DNA of 64,000 nucleotides from contig OY762444.1 in assembly GCA_963665735.1 (NCBI GenBank), positions 310,001 to 374,000 on the forward strand. The letters run 5' to 3'. The notes beneath the pieces are model-generated. The model was not told the origin of the DNA. It saw only the letters and a program-made list of their open reading frames with translations, and ran no database searches. The position numbers and the translations under genes were made by a program. Position 1 is the stretch's first letter. Each line of letters opens with the position of its first letter. Below, in pieces: positions 16,773 through 25,424 of the stretch. Source of the stretch: CATOSK01 sp963665735. GTDB lineage: Bacteria > Chloroflexota > Dehalococcoidia > Lucifugimonadales > UBA3495.

Positions 16773-16800
16773 TTGCCAATATGGGGTACAGTGCTATAAT
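16773..16800 (+). promoter_or_regulatory. Strong sigma70-type promoter
   Basis: TTGCCA (16773-16778), a 16-bp spacer and a perfect TATAAT (16795-16800). Transcription would begin near 16807 and run into the duplicated-domain gene with a leader of about 64 nt. This supports the GTG at 16871 as the true start of that gene. Confidence 0.7.
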
Positions 16801-16870
16801 TTCGCCAAACCAGGCGATTCCACGGGAAACCCGGAATCGCATTCGGGACATTTTACAGAGGAGGACTACC

Positions 16871-17677
16871 GTGGACAAAGGAGACACCATTATCCAGGCC
16901 GGCCCAGTCAGCGTAGCGATGAGCTACCGGAAGGAACTCATGCCCGACCAGGGCTTGATGATCCAGGTTTACGGAGACGTGGAGGGCAAGGACACCGAAA
17001 TCCTGCGCTTCGACTGCTTCGACCAGGACCCCCATTACCACTACGGCCCCGAGAACCATAACATCCGGCTGCACATGGACAAGACCACGGTGCGGAACCC
17101 GGTGGGCTGGACGCTGGGCCAGATTCGCAACAACCTGCCGTCCATGATTAACCGGGCCGGTTATGAAGACCTGGCCGGCGCGGTGGAGGCCAACCCCATC
17201 GCTGACTCGACGATGGATGAGGTCGAGGAAACGGCGCGGCACCTGGCCCGCACCGAGCGGCGCACCGTCCACCACAAGCTGGAGCGGTTGATTGAGGGCG
17301 ACATGATTCACGCCGGCAACGTGCGGTTCGGGCTGGAGTACCGGGAACTGGCCAATGACCGGGGCCTGGCAATTCACGTCCTTTCCGACGTGGCGGACCA
17401 GGAAGTGGAACTGCTGGCCTTCGACTGCTTCGAGGTTGGCCCCCATTACCACTACGGGCCGCGCAACCAGGACGTGCGGATTTACTGGGACACCACCACC
17501 TCGGGGGACACGCTGGCGTGGACGCTGAACCAGTTCAAGACCGGCAACCTGAAGTCCATGATTGAGCGGGCCGGCTACCCGTCCATCGCCAACTCGCTGG
17601 ACGAGGGGCTGGTGCAGGAACTGATGCCGAAGATTGAATCCCGTTCCTGGGAACTGGTGGAAGCCAACAAGAAGTAG
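16871..17677 (+). CDS. Uncharacterised protein with two tandem copies of one domain (PHYHYGP motif)
   Basis: 268 residues from a GTG at 16871 with GAGGAGG just upstream and a consensus promoter before that. I do not recognise the family. It is an internal duplication: residues about 8-105 and about 143-240 align. Each half has a 'YREL..D.GL.I.V..DV' strand block, then FDCF-x3-PHYHYGP and a final 'WTL.Q......SMI.RAGY' block. The paired His residues in HYHYGP could bind metal, but this is unproven. A charged linker (about 112-140) joins the halves. No signal peptide or membrane segment is visible. The strong promoter and cytosolic look suggest a well-expressed soluble protein. Confidence 0.75.
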   Translation: MDKGDTIIQAGPVSVAMSYRKELMPDQGLMIQVYGDVEGKDTEILRFDCFDQDPHYHYGPENHNIRLHMDKTTVRNPVGWTLGQIRNNLPSMINRAGYEDLAGAVEANPIADSTMDEVEETARHLARTERRTVHHKLERLIEGDMIHAGNVRFGLEYRELANDRGLAIHVLSDVADQEVELLAFDCFEVGPHYHYGPRNQDVRIYWDTTTSGDTLAWTLNQFKTGNLKSMIERAGYPSIANSLDEGLVQELMPKIESRSWELVEANKK

Positions 17678-17699
17678 GGGCTTCTTTCCCAGGACGGGG

Positions 17700-17833
17700 T
17701 TTTGACCCCTCTCCTTCGGCTACGCTCAGGACAGGCTTTAACCCTCCCCCTGTTAGGGGGAGGGGATTTTTTTGTGTCAGGGTTGGCTTGCGGAACGGGG
17801 GTTCTGGATTCCGGCCTACGCCGGAATGACGGT
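17700..17833 (+). repeat. Interrupted family B hairpin and family A palindrome
   Basis: At about 17703-17772 a family B hairpin contains the TTCGGCTACGCTCAGGACAG insert; at about 17804-17832 is a family A palindrome. They fill the convergent gap between the duplicated-domain gene and the metalloprotease lipoprotein. Confidence 0.85.
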
Positions 17834-17859
17834 GGGGGGGTGGAATGACGTTGGGGTCT

Positions 17860-19995
17860 TTATTTGCCGTAGTACCAGCGGTTGATTACTTCGTCCACCT
17901 TGCGGACGACTTCAGGGGAGGCGCCGTCCTTGAACGCCGCTTCCAGGTGACAGATATTCAGGTCGGTTCCCTCACAGTCGTCGGTAGGGTCGTCGTGCAG
18001 ACGTTTCAGGTAGAGGTTGCGGAACGCAGGACGGAAAGCCTCTTCCCCAAGGATGTTGTGCAGGTCTAGGAAAAGGCTCCCGCCCAGGTAATAAGTGCAC
18101 TGGTGCCCGTATTCTTTCCCTTTCGGATTTATGAGTTCCAGTTCAGCTAGGGTCTTGACGGCGGTGCAACCTTTAATCAGGTGCGTCCCAAGTGGCGTAC
18201 CAGCCCGCTTCCGCTCGGATACAAAAGCAATCAACTCGGATGGGCCTTCTTTAATCCAGATCATGCTGGTGCCGGTCCAGTAATAGTGGGCTAACTCGTG
18301 AGCGATAACCTTAGCGAAGCGGTCCAGTCCATCACCAAACGGGGTAATAGTCATGTGTGTGCCTAACGCCTGCCCGCCGACATTATCGATAGTGGCATCA
18401 TCATAATATATTGCGAAGTAGCTGGTGGGCAGCGGCTCTCCCATGAATTTCTCTGCGAAGCGGACGCTGTGCTCCAGATGGTCCATGCTAGCCGTGGTTT
18501 GGTCGCGCAGACGGATAATGGTCAGCAGCGTTTCGCCAGTCAGTGGCAGTTGGATAACCTTATCTTCCAGATACACGCCTTGAGTACCATCCAGTCCGTC
18601 CAGCAGAACGGGCAACGATTGCGGCTTGTACAGAACCGGGCTCCTCAGCACTGCGATGACTTTCGCCTCATCGTTTGTAATGCCGTCGCTGACATTGGGG
18701 TGCGCCATGATGTCCAGGAAGGCATCTAGGTCATTGCGCGCAATCCTACTCAACGAGAGTACCGCTGGGGCGTCAGCGAACGACACGCTCTCGAGGAACG
18801 GCATTTCAAGCAATGCGATGGCCGCATCAATTACATTAGGTCGCAAAGATGCATCGTCAATCCTGGCGATTGAATAAATACTGTTGATTATCGACGCTTC
18901 ATCATGGGTAATGGTGTCCTGGATCCAGGACAAATTCAGCTCCCGTTCCGCAAGCGCGGGAGCCTCCTTGATAGTCCAGGCCAAATGATACATGGCGTTA
19001 GCTTCGGTGGCGGTAATCCCGTCTTGAACCCAAGGCTTTTGCGACATCTGCTTGGACAGTTCAACGCTGTAATTCGCCGACCAACTTATCTGTATGATGG
19101 CTATTGTTTCGTCCGCGGTAACAACGTTGTCTTGAATCCAGTGCATATTCAACATCCGCTCGGCCAAGGCGGGAGACTCTGCGTGCCTGACCACCCTATA
19201 CAGCTCATCTATGACAGTGGCCTCATGGTCGGTGATGCTGTTATCTTGAATCCAGGGCACATTCAGCATCCGCTCGGCCAAGGCGGGAGCCTCTTTGATA
19301 GTCCAAGCTAAATCAAACATGGTGCCGGCTTCGGCGGTTGTGATACCGTCTTGAACCCAAGGCTTTTGCGACATCTGCTTGGACAGTTCAACGCTGTAAT
19401 TCGCCGACCAACTTATCTGTATGATGGCTATTGTTTCGTCCGCGGTAACAGCACTGTCCGTAACCCAGGACATTTCCATCAGGATATTGAACACATCTCG
19501 ATGCCGCTGCGCTGCCTTAATCAGGTGTTCGGCAGCCTCACGCTCCAAATCGTCAATGCCGTCGGCAATCCAGGGCAACTGAAGGAGTTTTGCTGCCTGC
19601 GCCGGTTGATTGCGTTCCAGTCGGGCACCGCCCTGCAACTTGGTAATCGGGCTAGGTGGCGGCGTTGGGGTTGGAATAGGCGTCGCAGTCGGTTGCGGGG
19701 TAGGTGTAGGCTGCGGCGTTGGTGTTGGAGTTGGGGTTGGCGTTGGAATCGGAGTGGCTGTTGGCGACGGAGTGGCTGTTGGCGAGGGTTGGGACGACGG
19801 AGTTGGGACCGGCGTGGGTGCCGGGGTTGCCGTTGGTTCCGGCGCTGTTGTTGCCGGGATGGCGGTGGGCGTGGTTGTGGGTTCCGGCGCGGCAGGCGGG
19901 GCGGTTATTGCCGGGCTTGGAGCCGGAGATTCGCCGTTAGCTTGGCAAGCGGTCAGGAACAGGGACAGGGCTAGTACTAGTAAGGCTGTTCGCAT
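17860..19995 (-). CDS. Repeat-bearing exported lipoprotein with C-terminal gluzincin-type metalloprotease domain
   Basis: 711 residues from the ATG at 19995. A signal peptide ends in LFLTACQ (lipobox). Residues about 25-120 are a Pro/Thr stalk. Residues about 130-450 hold roughly eight degenerate helical repeats, each with a W-[IV]-x-D-[GNST] core (PWIADGI, SWVTDSA, PWVQDGI, PWIQDNS and others). The C-terminal region has VIAHELAHYYW, an HExxH zinc site, and a downstream IKEGPSELIA with the third-ligand Glu, as in M1-like gluzincins. It probably cleaves peptides outside the membrane; the target is unknown. DNA composition is more AT-rich than neighbours, and part of the repeat region is duplicated exactly. 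Confidence 0.78.
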   Translation of the reverse strand: MRTALLVLALSLFLTACQANGESPAPSPAITAPPAAPEPTTTPTAIPATTAPEPTATPAPTPVPTPSSQPSPTATPSPTATPIPTPTPTPTPTPQPTPTPQPTATPIPTPTPPPSPITKLQGGARLERNQPAQAAKLLQLPWIADGIDDLEREAAEHLIKAAQRHRDVFNILMEMSWVTDSAVTADETIAIIQISWSANYSVELSKQMSQKPWVQDGITTAEAGTMFDLAWTIKEAPALAERMLNVPWIQDNSITDHEATVIDELYRVVRHAESPALAERMLNMHWIQDNVVTADETIAIIQISWSANYSVELSKQMSQKPWVQDGITATEANAMYHLAWTIKEAPALAERELNLSWIQDTITHDEASIINSIYSIARIDDASLRPNVIDAAIALLEMPFLESVSFADAPAVLSLSRIARNDLDAFLDIMAHPNVSDGITNDEAKVIAVLRSPVLYKPQSLPVLLDGLDGTQGVYLEDKVIQLPLTGETLLTIIRLRDQTTASMDHLEHSVRFAEKFMGEPLPTSYFAIYYDDATIDNVGGQALGTHMTITPFGDGLDRFAKVIAHELAHYYWTGTSMIWIKEGPSELIAFVSERKRAGTPLGTHLIKGCTAVKTLAELELINPKGKEYGHQCTYYLGGSLFLDLHNILGEEAFRPAFRNLYLKRLHDDPTDDCEGTDLNICHLEAAFKDGASPEVVRKVDEVINRWYYGK
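19019..19450 (-). repeat. Exact 105-bp direct repeat inside the metalloprotease gene
   Basis: Positions 19019-19123 and 19346-19450 are identical, with an offset of 327 bp (109 codons), so the reading frame is kept. The repeat encodes 'VTADETIAIIQISWSANY...' through 'QKPWVQDG'. Flanking segments are similar but diverged, which suggests recent gene conversion or duplication within an older repeat array. Confidence 0.9.
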
Positions 19996-20097
19996 TTCTG
20001 CTTCGCATATTGGGGCGGGCTTTGGCGTTGGGTTATGTCCAGTATAGCACGGAGGGGGTGAGGGAAAGGCGGACATAGGCAACGTGGCCCCTGACAA

Positions 20098-20222
20098 GGA
20101 TTCTGGATTCCGGCCTACGCCGGAATGACGGGTAAGGGGCGCAGCGGCGTTAGTCCCATGCGAGGACTTGGATTCCCGCTCCCTCGGCTACGCTCAGGAC
20201 AGGTTTCGCGGGAATGACGGTT
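20098..20222 (+). repeat. Two family A palindromes, one carrying the nested insert
   Basis: A plain copy at about 20100-20129 is followed at about 20169-20219 by a copy whose loop is interrupted: GATTCCCGCT, then CCTCGGCTACGCTCAGGACA..., then TTTCGCGGGAATGACGG. The same insert is otherwise found in family B hairpins. Confidence 0.85.
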
Positions 20223-20248
20223 GGGGGTGGGGAATTGTTGGTGGGCGG

Positions 20249-21043
20249 CTACATCATGGTGTAGCCGCCGCTTACGCTTAGGGTTTGGCCGGTGATGAAG
20301 CTGGCGGCGTCGGAGGCCAGGAATACTACGGCGTTGGCGATTTCGCCGGCGGTTCCCATGCGGCGCAAGATATAGTTGCGCTCCACCCGTTCCAGCACGT
20401 CGTCGGTGAAGATGTCGCGCATCTGGTTCCACATACTTTCCGGGCTGATGGACTCTTCCCGCGGGGGGACAATCAGGCCGGGGCAGACCACGTTGAGGCG
20501 CAGACCGTAGCGGCCCGTCTCCCGGGCGACGGCTTTGCTCAGGGCGATGACCCCGGCCTTGCACGCGGAATAGACGGCCTCGCGGTATTCGCCCATGCGC
20601 CCGGCGTCGGAACTTATGCTGACCACCGCCCCGGCCTGGCGTTCAATCATGTGGGGCAGCACGGCGTGGATGCAGTTGATGGGGCCCCACAGGTTGACCT
20701 GGACTTCCTTTTCGTGTTCGGCCCGGGGCTTTTCCAGGAAAAGGCGGTCAACGGTCCAGCCCACGTTGTTGACCAGCACGTCAATGCCGCCAAACGCGGC
20801 AATGGCTTGGGATACCATCGCCTCCACCTGCTGGGAATCGGATACGTCGGCGGCGATGACGGCCACCCGGCTGCCGGTGTCCATCGCCGCAACCTCGGCG
20901 GCGACTTTTTCGCCCTGCTCCGGGGCCAGTTCGGCGATGACGATGTTGGAACCTTCGCGGGCGAAGGCGTGGACGATGGCCCGCCCGATGTTGGAGCCGC
21001 CGCCGGTGATGATTACGTTCTTGTTTTTTAGTCCGAGTTCCAT
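20249..21043 (-). CDS. SDR family NAD(P)-dependent oxidoreductase
   Basis: A 264-residue classical short-chain dehydrogenase/reductase. The cofactor-binding GGGSNIG follows the first strand, NNVG is at about 92-95, the catalytic Ser lies in ISSDAG, and Y-x3-K is YSACK. The C-terminus GQTLSVSGGY is typical of FabG-like members. It oxidises or reduces a hydroxyl/keto group; the substrate is not inferable. The ATG at 21043 follows GGAG. It is isolated from neighbours by repeats. Confidence 0.9.
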   Translation of the reverse strand: MELGLKNKNVIITGGGSNIGRAIVHAFAREGSNIVIAELAPEQGEKVAAEVAAMDTGSRVAVIAADVSDSQQVEAMVSQAIAAFGGIDVLVNNVGWTVDRLFLEKPRAEHEKEVQVNLWGPINCIHAVLPHMIERQAGAVVSISSDAGRMGEYREAVYSACKAGVIALSKAVARETGRYGLRLNVVCPGLIVPPREESISPESMWNQMRDIFTDDVLERVERNYILRRMGTAGEIANAVVFLASDAASFITGQTLSVSGGYTMM

Positions 21044-21073
21044 TTGCTGTCTCCTTGTTGGTTCCTTTTGGTG

Positions 21074-21121
21074 GGGGCTACCCCCTCCCTAACCCTCCCC
21101 CTCGTAGGGGGAGGGGACTTA
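21074..21121 (+). repeat. Family B GC hairpin repeat
   Basis: CCCCCTCCCTAACC followed by CCTCCCCCTCGTAGGGGGAGG. It sits just downstream of the glycosyltransferase gene and upstream of the SDR gene, both on the minus strand. Confidence 0.8.
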
Positions 21122-21156
21122 TCACACACCCTCTAACTGTTCTGCCGCCATAGAGG

Positions 21157-21894
21157 TTAGGGGGGCGGCACGCGGGGGACGCCGCCGAACCGGAGCCGCA
21201 GCAGTCCTTTCAGGTCTTCGACGGCGGTGGCGGTTAGGTGAACCGTGCTGGTGGGGTCGTCGTCCCACTTCACCGGCACCGATTCTATGGGGTAGCCGTT
21301 GCGGGCGGCGATTATCAAAAGCTCGGTGTCGAAAAACCAGTTGTCGTTCTTGACCTGGGGCAGAATGGCCTGGGCCGCCGGGCGGGACAGGGCCTTGAAA
21401 CCGCATTGGGCGTCGGGGAAAGGCGTCCAGAACATTCCCTTGACAATCAGGTTGTAGGAACGGGAAATGAACTCGCGCTTGAACCCGCGGGTAACTTGGG
21501 ATTGCCGGCTCAACCGGCTGCCGACGGCCACGCCGGCGCCGGCTTGGACTGCCTGCACCAGTTGGGGAAAGTGGGCCAAGTCGGTGGAAAGGTCAACGTC
21601 CATGTAGGCCACGATGTCCGCCGGGCTGTCCAGCCAGGCCGACCGGAGGGCCAGACCGCGCCCCTTGCGGGGAATGTAGCGGTAATTGACGCCTTGATAT
21701 TGGCGGGCGAGTTCTTCGGCAACCTGGCGGGTGGCGTCCACCGAGGCGTTGTCCACGATGACCACCTGCCAGGGGTTGACCAGGTTTTCGGACAGGAAGG
21801 CGGTCAACCTGGCGATGCTGTCGGGGATGGCTTTTTCCTCGTTATAGACGGGGATGGCTATTTCGACGGATGCGGGCATGGGGCTAATGGGCAT
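21157..21894 (-). CDS. Family 2 glycosyltransferase (dolichyl-phosphate mannose synthase-like)
   Basis: A 245-residue GT-A glycosyltransferase. The nucleotide-sugar site begins with VEIAIPVYNEE, followed by VDNASVDAT, the RKGRGLALRSAW segment and the metal-binding DVDLSTD. Acceptor-side motifs include GSRL and DAQCGFKALSR. The family moves sugars from NDP-sugars to polyprenyl phosphate or other lipid carriers at the inner membrane face. No membrane segments are present. A second Met at residue 6 is an alternative start. Confidence 0.87.
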   Translation of the reverse strand: MPISPMPASVEIAIPVYNEEKAIPDSIARLTAFLSENLVNPWQVVIVDNASVDATRQVAEELARQYQGVNYRYIPRKGRGLALRSAWLDSPADIVAYMDVDLSTDLAHFPQLVQAVQAGAGVAVGSRLSRQSQVTRGFKREFISRSYNLIVKGMFWTPFPDAQCGFKALSRPAAQAILPQVKNDNWFFDTELLIIAARNGYPIESVPVKWDDDPTSTVHLTATAVEDLKGLLRLRFGGVPRVPPP

Positions 21895-21925
21895 TTTGGC
21901 GTCGGGGACGCTGTTTTGGGCTTGG

Positions 21926-22017
21926 GATTTCTGGATTCCGGCCTTCGCCGGAATGACGGTGGGGATTGGGTAGTGTCACCCCCACCCTAACCCTCCCCCT
22001 GGCAGGGGGAGGGGACT
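21926..22017 (+). repeat. Family A palindrome and family B hairpin
   Basis: GGATTCCGGCCTTCGCCGGA at about 21933-21960, then CACCCCCACCCTAACC with CCTCCCCCTGGCAGGGGGAGG at about 21976-22016, directly downstream of purH. Confidence 0.85.
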
Positions 22018-22032
22018 ATTGATTGAGCTATT

Positions 22033-23568
22033 TCAGTGGCGGAAATGGCGGACGCCGGTGAATACCATCGCCAGGTTGTGGCGGTTGGCGGCTTCGATAA
22101 CCTCTTCGTCCCGGATGGAACCGCCGGGCTGGACGATGGCGGTTATGCCGGCTTCGGCGGCCAGTTCGATGTTGTCGGGGAAAGGGAAAAAGGCGTCGGA
22201 GGCCAACACGCTGCCGGGGGCCTTGTCGCCGGCGGCGCGCTGGGACAGATGGACGCTGACCACCCGGTTGGGCTGGCCGGCGCCCATGCCGACAAGCTGC
22301 CGGTCTTTGACGAAAACAATGGCGTTGGATTTGACGTGCTTGGCCGCTTTCCAGGCGAAAGCGAGGTCAAGCAACTCGGCGTTGGAAGGGGCGCGGTGGG
22401 TGACGGTCTGCCAGTCCGCCGGGTCTTCGGCGATGTTGTCGGGGGTCTGCAAGAGCATCCCGCCGGTCAGGGGCCGCAGGTCGTAAACCTGGGCCGTCGC
22501 GCCCGGCGGGGCGGCGACTTCCAGCACCCGCAGGTTGCGCTTTTTTTGCAGGATTTCCAGGGCGTCGGGTTGGTAGCCGGGGGCTACTACCACCTCGTAG
22601 AAAACCGGCTCCATCGCTTGCGCGGCGGCGGCGGTCACCGGGCGGTTGAAACCGACGATGCCCCCGAAGGCGGAAACGGTGTCGCCCTGGTAGGCTTTTT
22701 CGTAGGCGGCGGCGACGTTTTCATCGGCGGCCAGGCCGCAGGGGTTGGCGTGCTTGATGACGGCCACCGTCGGGCCGGCAAAGTCGCTGACGGTGCGCCA
22801 GGCGGCGTCGGCGTCCATCAGGTTGTTGAAGGAAAGTTCCCGCCCGTGCAACTGGCGGGCGTTGGCGATGCCGCCGGCGGTCTGGCCGGACAGGGTGTAA
22901 AGCCCGCCCTGCTGGTGGGGGTTTTCGCCGTAGCGCAACCCGGCGGCCTTGACCAGCCCGATCGGGTGATTTTCCGGGAGTTCGCTGTCCTCATTTTGTT
23001 GGGTCAGGTAGCCGGCCACCGCCGCGTCATAGACGGCGACGTGCGAAAAGGCTTTGGCGGCCAAACGGCGGCGGTCTTGCAGGGGCAGACCTTCCCCGGT
23101 CAGTTTTTCGGCCACCCAACCGTAGTCGGCGGGGTCAACCACAACCGTTACCGCCGGGAAATTCTTGGCGGCGGCGCGGAGCATGGTCGGCCCGCCGATG
23201 TCAATGTTTTCCAGGGCGTCGTCCAGGGTGACGCCGGGCTTGCTGATGGTGTCCACGAAGGGGTAGAGGTTGCCGGCCAGCAGGTCAATGGTTTCGATTC
23301 CGTGGCTGGCGATTTCGTCCAGGTGGGCCGCGTCGTCACGCTTAGCCAGCAACCCGCCGTGAATGACCGGGTGCAGGGTCTTGACTCGCCCGTCAAGGAT
23401 TTCGGGAGAGCCGGTGACTTCGGAGACCTGCTGGACGGGCAACCTGCCCTCGTTGACCAGGGTGTTGTAAGTGCCGCCGGTGCTGATGAGTTGGTAGCCG
23501 GCCTCAACCAGCCGGCGGCCAAACTCCACCACCCCGGTCTTGTCGTAAACGCTGATTAACGCTCTCAA
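22033..23568 (-). CDS. purH: Bifunctional AICAR formyltransferase / IMP cyclohydrolase
   Basis: A 511-residue PurH catalysing the last two steps of de novo IMP synthesis. The N-terminal MGS-like cyclohydrolase domain runs from residue 1 to about 140 (ISVYDKTGVVEFGRRL, STGGT, GRVKTLHP, HGGLLAKRDD). The transformylase domain follows, with LRYGENPHQ, KHANPCG, AFGGIVGFNRP and the final AGITAIVQPGGSIRDEEVI. Length is normal and all landmarks are intact. It lies 32 bp downstream of purM in one operon. The antisense strand carries a long open frame that is only a GC artefact. Confidence 0.97.
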   Translation of the reverse strand: MRALISVYDKTGVVEFGRRLVEAGYQLISTGGTYNTLVNEGRLPVQQVSEVTGSPEILDGRVKTLHPVIHGGLLAKRDDAAHLDEIASHGIETIDLLAGNLYPFVDTISKPGVTLDDALENIDIGGPTMLRAAAKNFPAVTVVVDPADYGWVAEKLTGEGLPLQDRRRLAAKAFSHVAVYDAAVAGYLTQQNEDSELPENHPIGLVKAAGLRYGENPHQQGGLYTLSGQTAGGIANARQLHGRELSFNNLMDADAAWRTVSDFAGPTVAVIKHANPCGLAADENVAAAYEKAYQGDTVSAFGGIVGFNRPVTAAAAQAMEPVFYEVVVAPGYQPDALEILQKKRNLRVLEVAAPPGATAQVYDLRPLTGGMLLQTPDNIAEDPADWQTVTHRAPSNAELLDLAFAWKAAKHVKSNAIVFVKDRQLVGMGAGQPNRVVSVHLSQRAAGDKAPGSVLASDAFFPFPDNIELAAEAGITAIVQPGGSIRDEEVIEAANRHNLAMVFTGVRHFRH

Positions 23569-23600
23569 TGCGGTTCCCCCGAATGGTCTTTTGTGCCGGA

Positions 23601-24623
23601 CTACCCGATGCGAACCAGGTCGCCGCCGTCGTGATGGGCGACGATTTCACCCACCACCTGGGCATCGGGAACGGTGTCCAGGATGGTTGCCACCGATTCC
23701 TGGTCGCAGATGCCCACCATGCCCAGGCCCATGTTAAAGACCCGGTACATTTCCGCCGGGTCAACCTGCCCTTCCCGTTGAATCAAGTTGAAAATGGCCG
23801 GCACGGGCCAGGAACCCGGTTCCAATTGGGCGGCCATTCCGTCGGGCAGGATGCCGGCCAGCTTGCCGGGCAAGCCCCCGCCGGTGATGTGGGCCAACCC
23901 CTTGAACAGGGTCAGCACGGGTTCCAGCAGGGGATAATAGCATCGGTGGCGGATAAGCAGTTCTTCGCCGAGTTGCCGCTGCAAGTCCGGGAAGTGGCGG
24001 AACAACACGGTAGGGTCGTCATCAATGTTGAACACGCTGCGCACCAGGGAAAAGCCGTTGGTGTGGACGCCGCTGGAAGGTATGCCTACCAGACAATCGC
24101 CGACGGCGATGGCGGCGGGATTCAGAACGGCGTCTTTTTCGGCGGCGCCGACGACGAACCCGGCCAGGTCAAAGTCCTCCGGGGAATAAAGACCCGGCAT
24201 TTGGGCCGTTTCTCCGCCAATCAAGGCGCACCCGACTTCCCGGCAGCCCCAGACAATGCCGCGCATCAGGGTTTCCATGCGCTGCGGGTCCAGGTGGCTG
24301 AAAGAAACGTAGTCCAGGAAGAAAAGGGGCTTGGCCCCCTTGGTCAGGATGTCGTTGACGTTGAGGGAAACGAGGTCTTGCCCCACCGACTCGAAATGGC
24401 CCAGCAGGGCGGCTATCTTGAGCTTGGTGCCGACGCCGTCGGCGCTGGCCACCAGCACCGGCTCCCGGTAGCCGGCCAGGCGGTAGAGGCCGGCGAATCC
24501 GCCGTCGTCGTGCAGCACTTCCGGGCCGTGGGTCAAGGCGGAAAAGGCCCGGATGCGGTCTTTCAGGCCCTGCATTTCATCCAGGGCCACGCCAGCGGAG
24601 TAGTAGGTGTTGCCGGACAACAT
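23601..24623 (-). CDS. purM: Phosphoribosylformylglycinamidine cyclo-ligase (AIR synthetase)
   Basis: A 340-residue PurM that closes FGAM to AIR using ATP. The opening 'YYSAGVALDEMQGLKDRI' is typical, followed by ASADGVGTKLKIA, NVNDILTKGAKPLFFLDY, the GGETAQMPG signature, the dimer/active-site block GIPSSGVHTNGFSLVR and THITGGG-type 'AHITGGGLPGKL'. It heads purM-purH. purN, which often follows, is absent here. Confidence 0.96.
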   Translation of the reverse strand: MLSGNTYYSAGVALDEMQGLKDRIRAFSALTHGPEVLHDDGGFAGLYRLAGYREPVLVASADGVGTKLKIAALLGHFESVGQDLVSLNVNDILTKGAKPLFFLDYVSFSHLDPQRMETLMRGIVWGCREVGCALIGGETAQMPGLYSPEDFDLAGFVVGAAEKDAVLNPAAIAVGDCLVGIPSSGVHTNGFSLVRSVFNIDDDPTVLFRHFPDLQRQLGEELLIRHRCYYPLLEPVLTLFKGLAHITGGGLPGKLAGILPDGMAAQLEPGSWPVPAIFNLIQREGQVDPAEMYRVFNMGLGMVGICDQESVATILDTVPDAQVVGEIVAHHDGGDLVRIG

Positions 24624-24774
24624 TTCCTCGTTACGGGTTACGAAAATCGCCGCCCCTGCGACAGTACCAGATTAAAGGATGGGTTGGCGGAAGGCAAGCC
24701 GGACGGCCCGGTGGGCAACCGCGTATTCAAGTCCAGGATGTTGCCTTTTGGAGGAAGGGGGCAAAGGTCAAGGT

Positions 24775-24818
24775 TTTCACCCCCACCCTAACCCTCCCCC
24801 ATCGAGGGGGAGGGGATT
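24775..24818 (+). repeat. Family B GC hairpin repeat
   Basis: CACCCCCACCCTAACC and CCTCCCCCATCGAGGGGGAGG. It lies in the divergent gap between purM and the SWIM gene. Confidence 0.8.
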
Positions 24819-24909
24819 GAACCCACGCCCTGAGCGCTATCTCTCTGCTACTCGGTGTTGCCGGGGTTGGTACAACATTGCCGTCCCGGAAATGAGGGGC
24901 CAAAGCCGG

Positions 24910-24939
24910 TTGACCGGCGGCGGCCCGGCTTCTTACAAT
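24910..24939 (+). promoter_or_regulatory. Promoter of the SWIM zinc-finger gene
   Basis: TTGACC (24910-24915), an 18-bp spacer and TACAAT (24934-24939), followed by GGGAGG six bases before the ATG at 24968. Confidence 0.6.
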
Positions 24940-24967
24940 GGTGGAACATCCAATTCGGGAGGCGTAG

Positions 24968-25219
24968 ATGAACTCCAGCTTCATAAGTAAGGTTGACAAG
25001 GCCCGGAGGTACGCCGAGGAGAAAGACCGGGTAAGCATTACCACTTTCAAAGCCACGTTCCAGGGCAATCACGGCACTTACGAAGTGGGGTTTGACGGGG
25101 GCGACTGGCAATGCCAGTGCAGTTTCTTCTGGAATCACCGGGCTTGCAGTCACACCATGGCGCTACAAAGGATTCTGGACGAAGTGCTGGCCCGGGGCCG
25201 GGAGGCCGTAGAAAGTTAG
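24968..25219 (+). CDS. Small SWIM zinc-finger protein
   Basis: An 83-residue protein whose C-terminal half is a SWIM zinc finger with the pattern CxC...CxH (CQC at about 49-51, then ACSH at about 60-63). SWIM fingers bind nucleic acid or protein and are found in helicases, transposase-like proteins and small bacterial proteins. The N-terminal 45 residues resemble the usual strand region ahead of a SWIM domain. It has a good promoter, an SD sequence and a terminator of its own, so it is a monocistronic gene despite its size. The role is unknown. Confidence 0.8.
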   Translation: MNSSFISKVDKARRYAEEKDRVSITTFKATFQGNHGTYEVGFDGGDWQCQCSFFWNHRACSHTMALQRILDEVLARGREAVES

Positions 25220-25260
25220 GTTCCAACTGCCGGCGCCGGGCGTTGACCGGGAAAGGATTG

Positions 25261-25291
25261 CGGCCGTTGCGAAAGCGACGGCCGTTTTGTT
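25261..25291 (+). terminator. Rho-independent terminator of the SWIM gene
   Basis: CGGCCGTTGC (25261-25270), a GAAA loop, GCGACGGCCG (25275-25284) and TTTTGTTT form a compact stem with one wobble pair followed by a T run. Confidence 0.8.
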
Positions 25292-25333
25292 TGGGGGAAT
25301 GATTGCCTTGCGACCTTCGCTCGTTCCAGCGTT

Positions 25334-25362
25334 GTAGGGGCGGGTTTCAAACCCGCCCCTAC
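25334..25362. repeat. GTAGGGGCGGGTTT palindrome
   Basis: A 29-bp palindrome (GTAGGGGCGGGTTT with CAAACCCGCCCCTAC). Related copies lie at 6519-6547, 43681-43703 and 55562-55590. It is in the convergent gap between the SWIM gene and fabF. Confidence 0.9.
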
Positions 25363-25424
25363 CTGAGCCAGGCCGGCCTGTGGTTGCAAACGTGGTGAAT
25401 CGCGAAAGCGACGGTGACAACCCG

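Noticed and set aside
16178..16870. Long Gly/Val-rich N-terminal extension of the duplicated-domain gene
   Set aside because: It is the reverse complement of the Pro/Thr stalk of the neighbouring lipoprotein; the promoter at 16773 and SD before the GTG at 16871 show where the gene starts.
22036..23559. 507-codon open frame antisense to purH
   Set aside because: High GC at third positions opens the antisense frame; the translation has no recognisable domain, while purH is complete.
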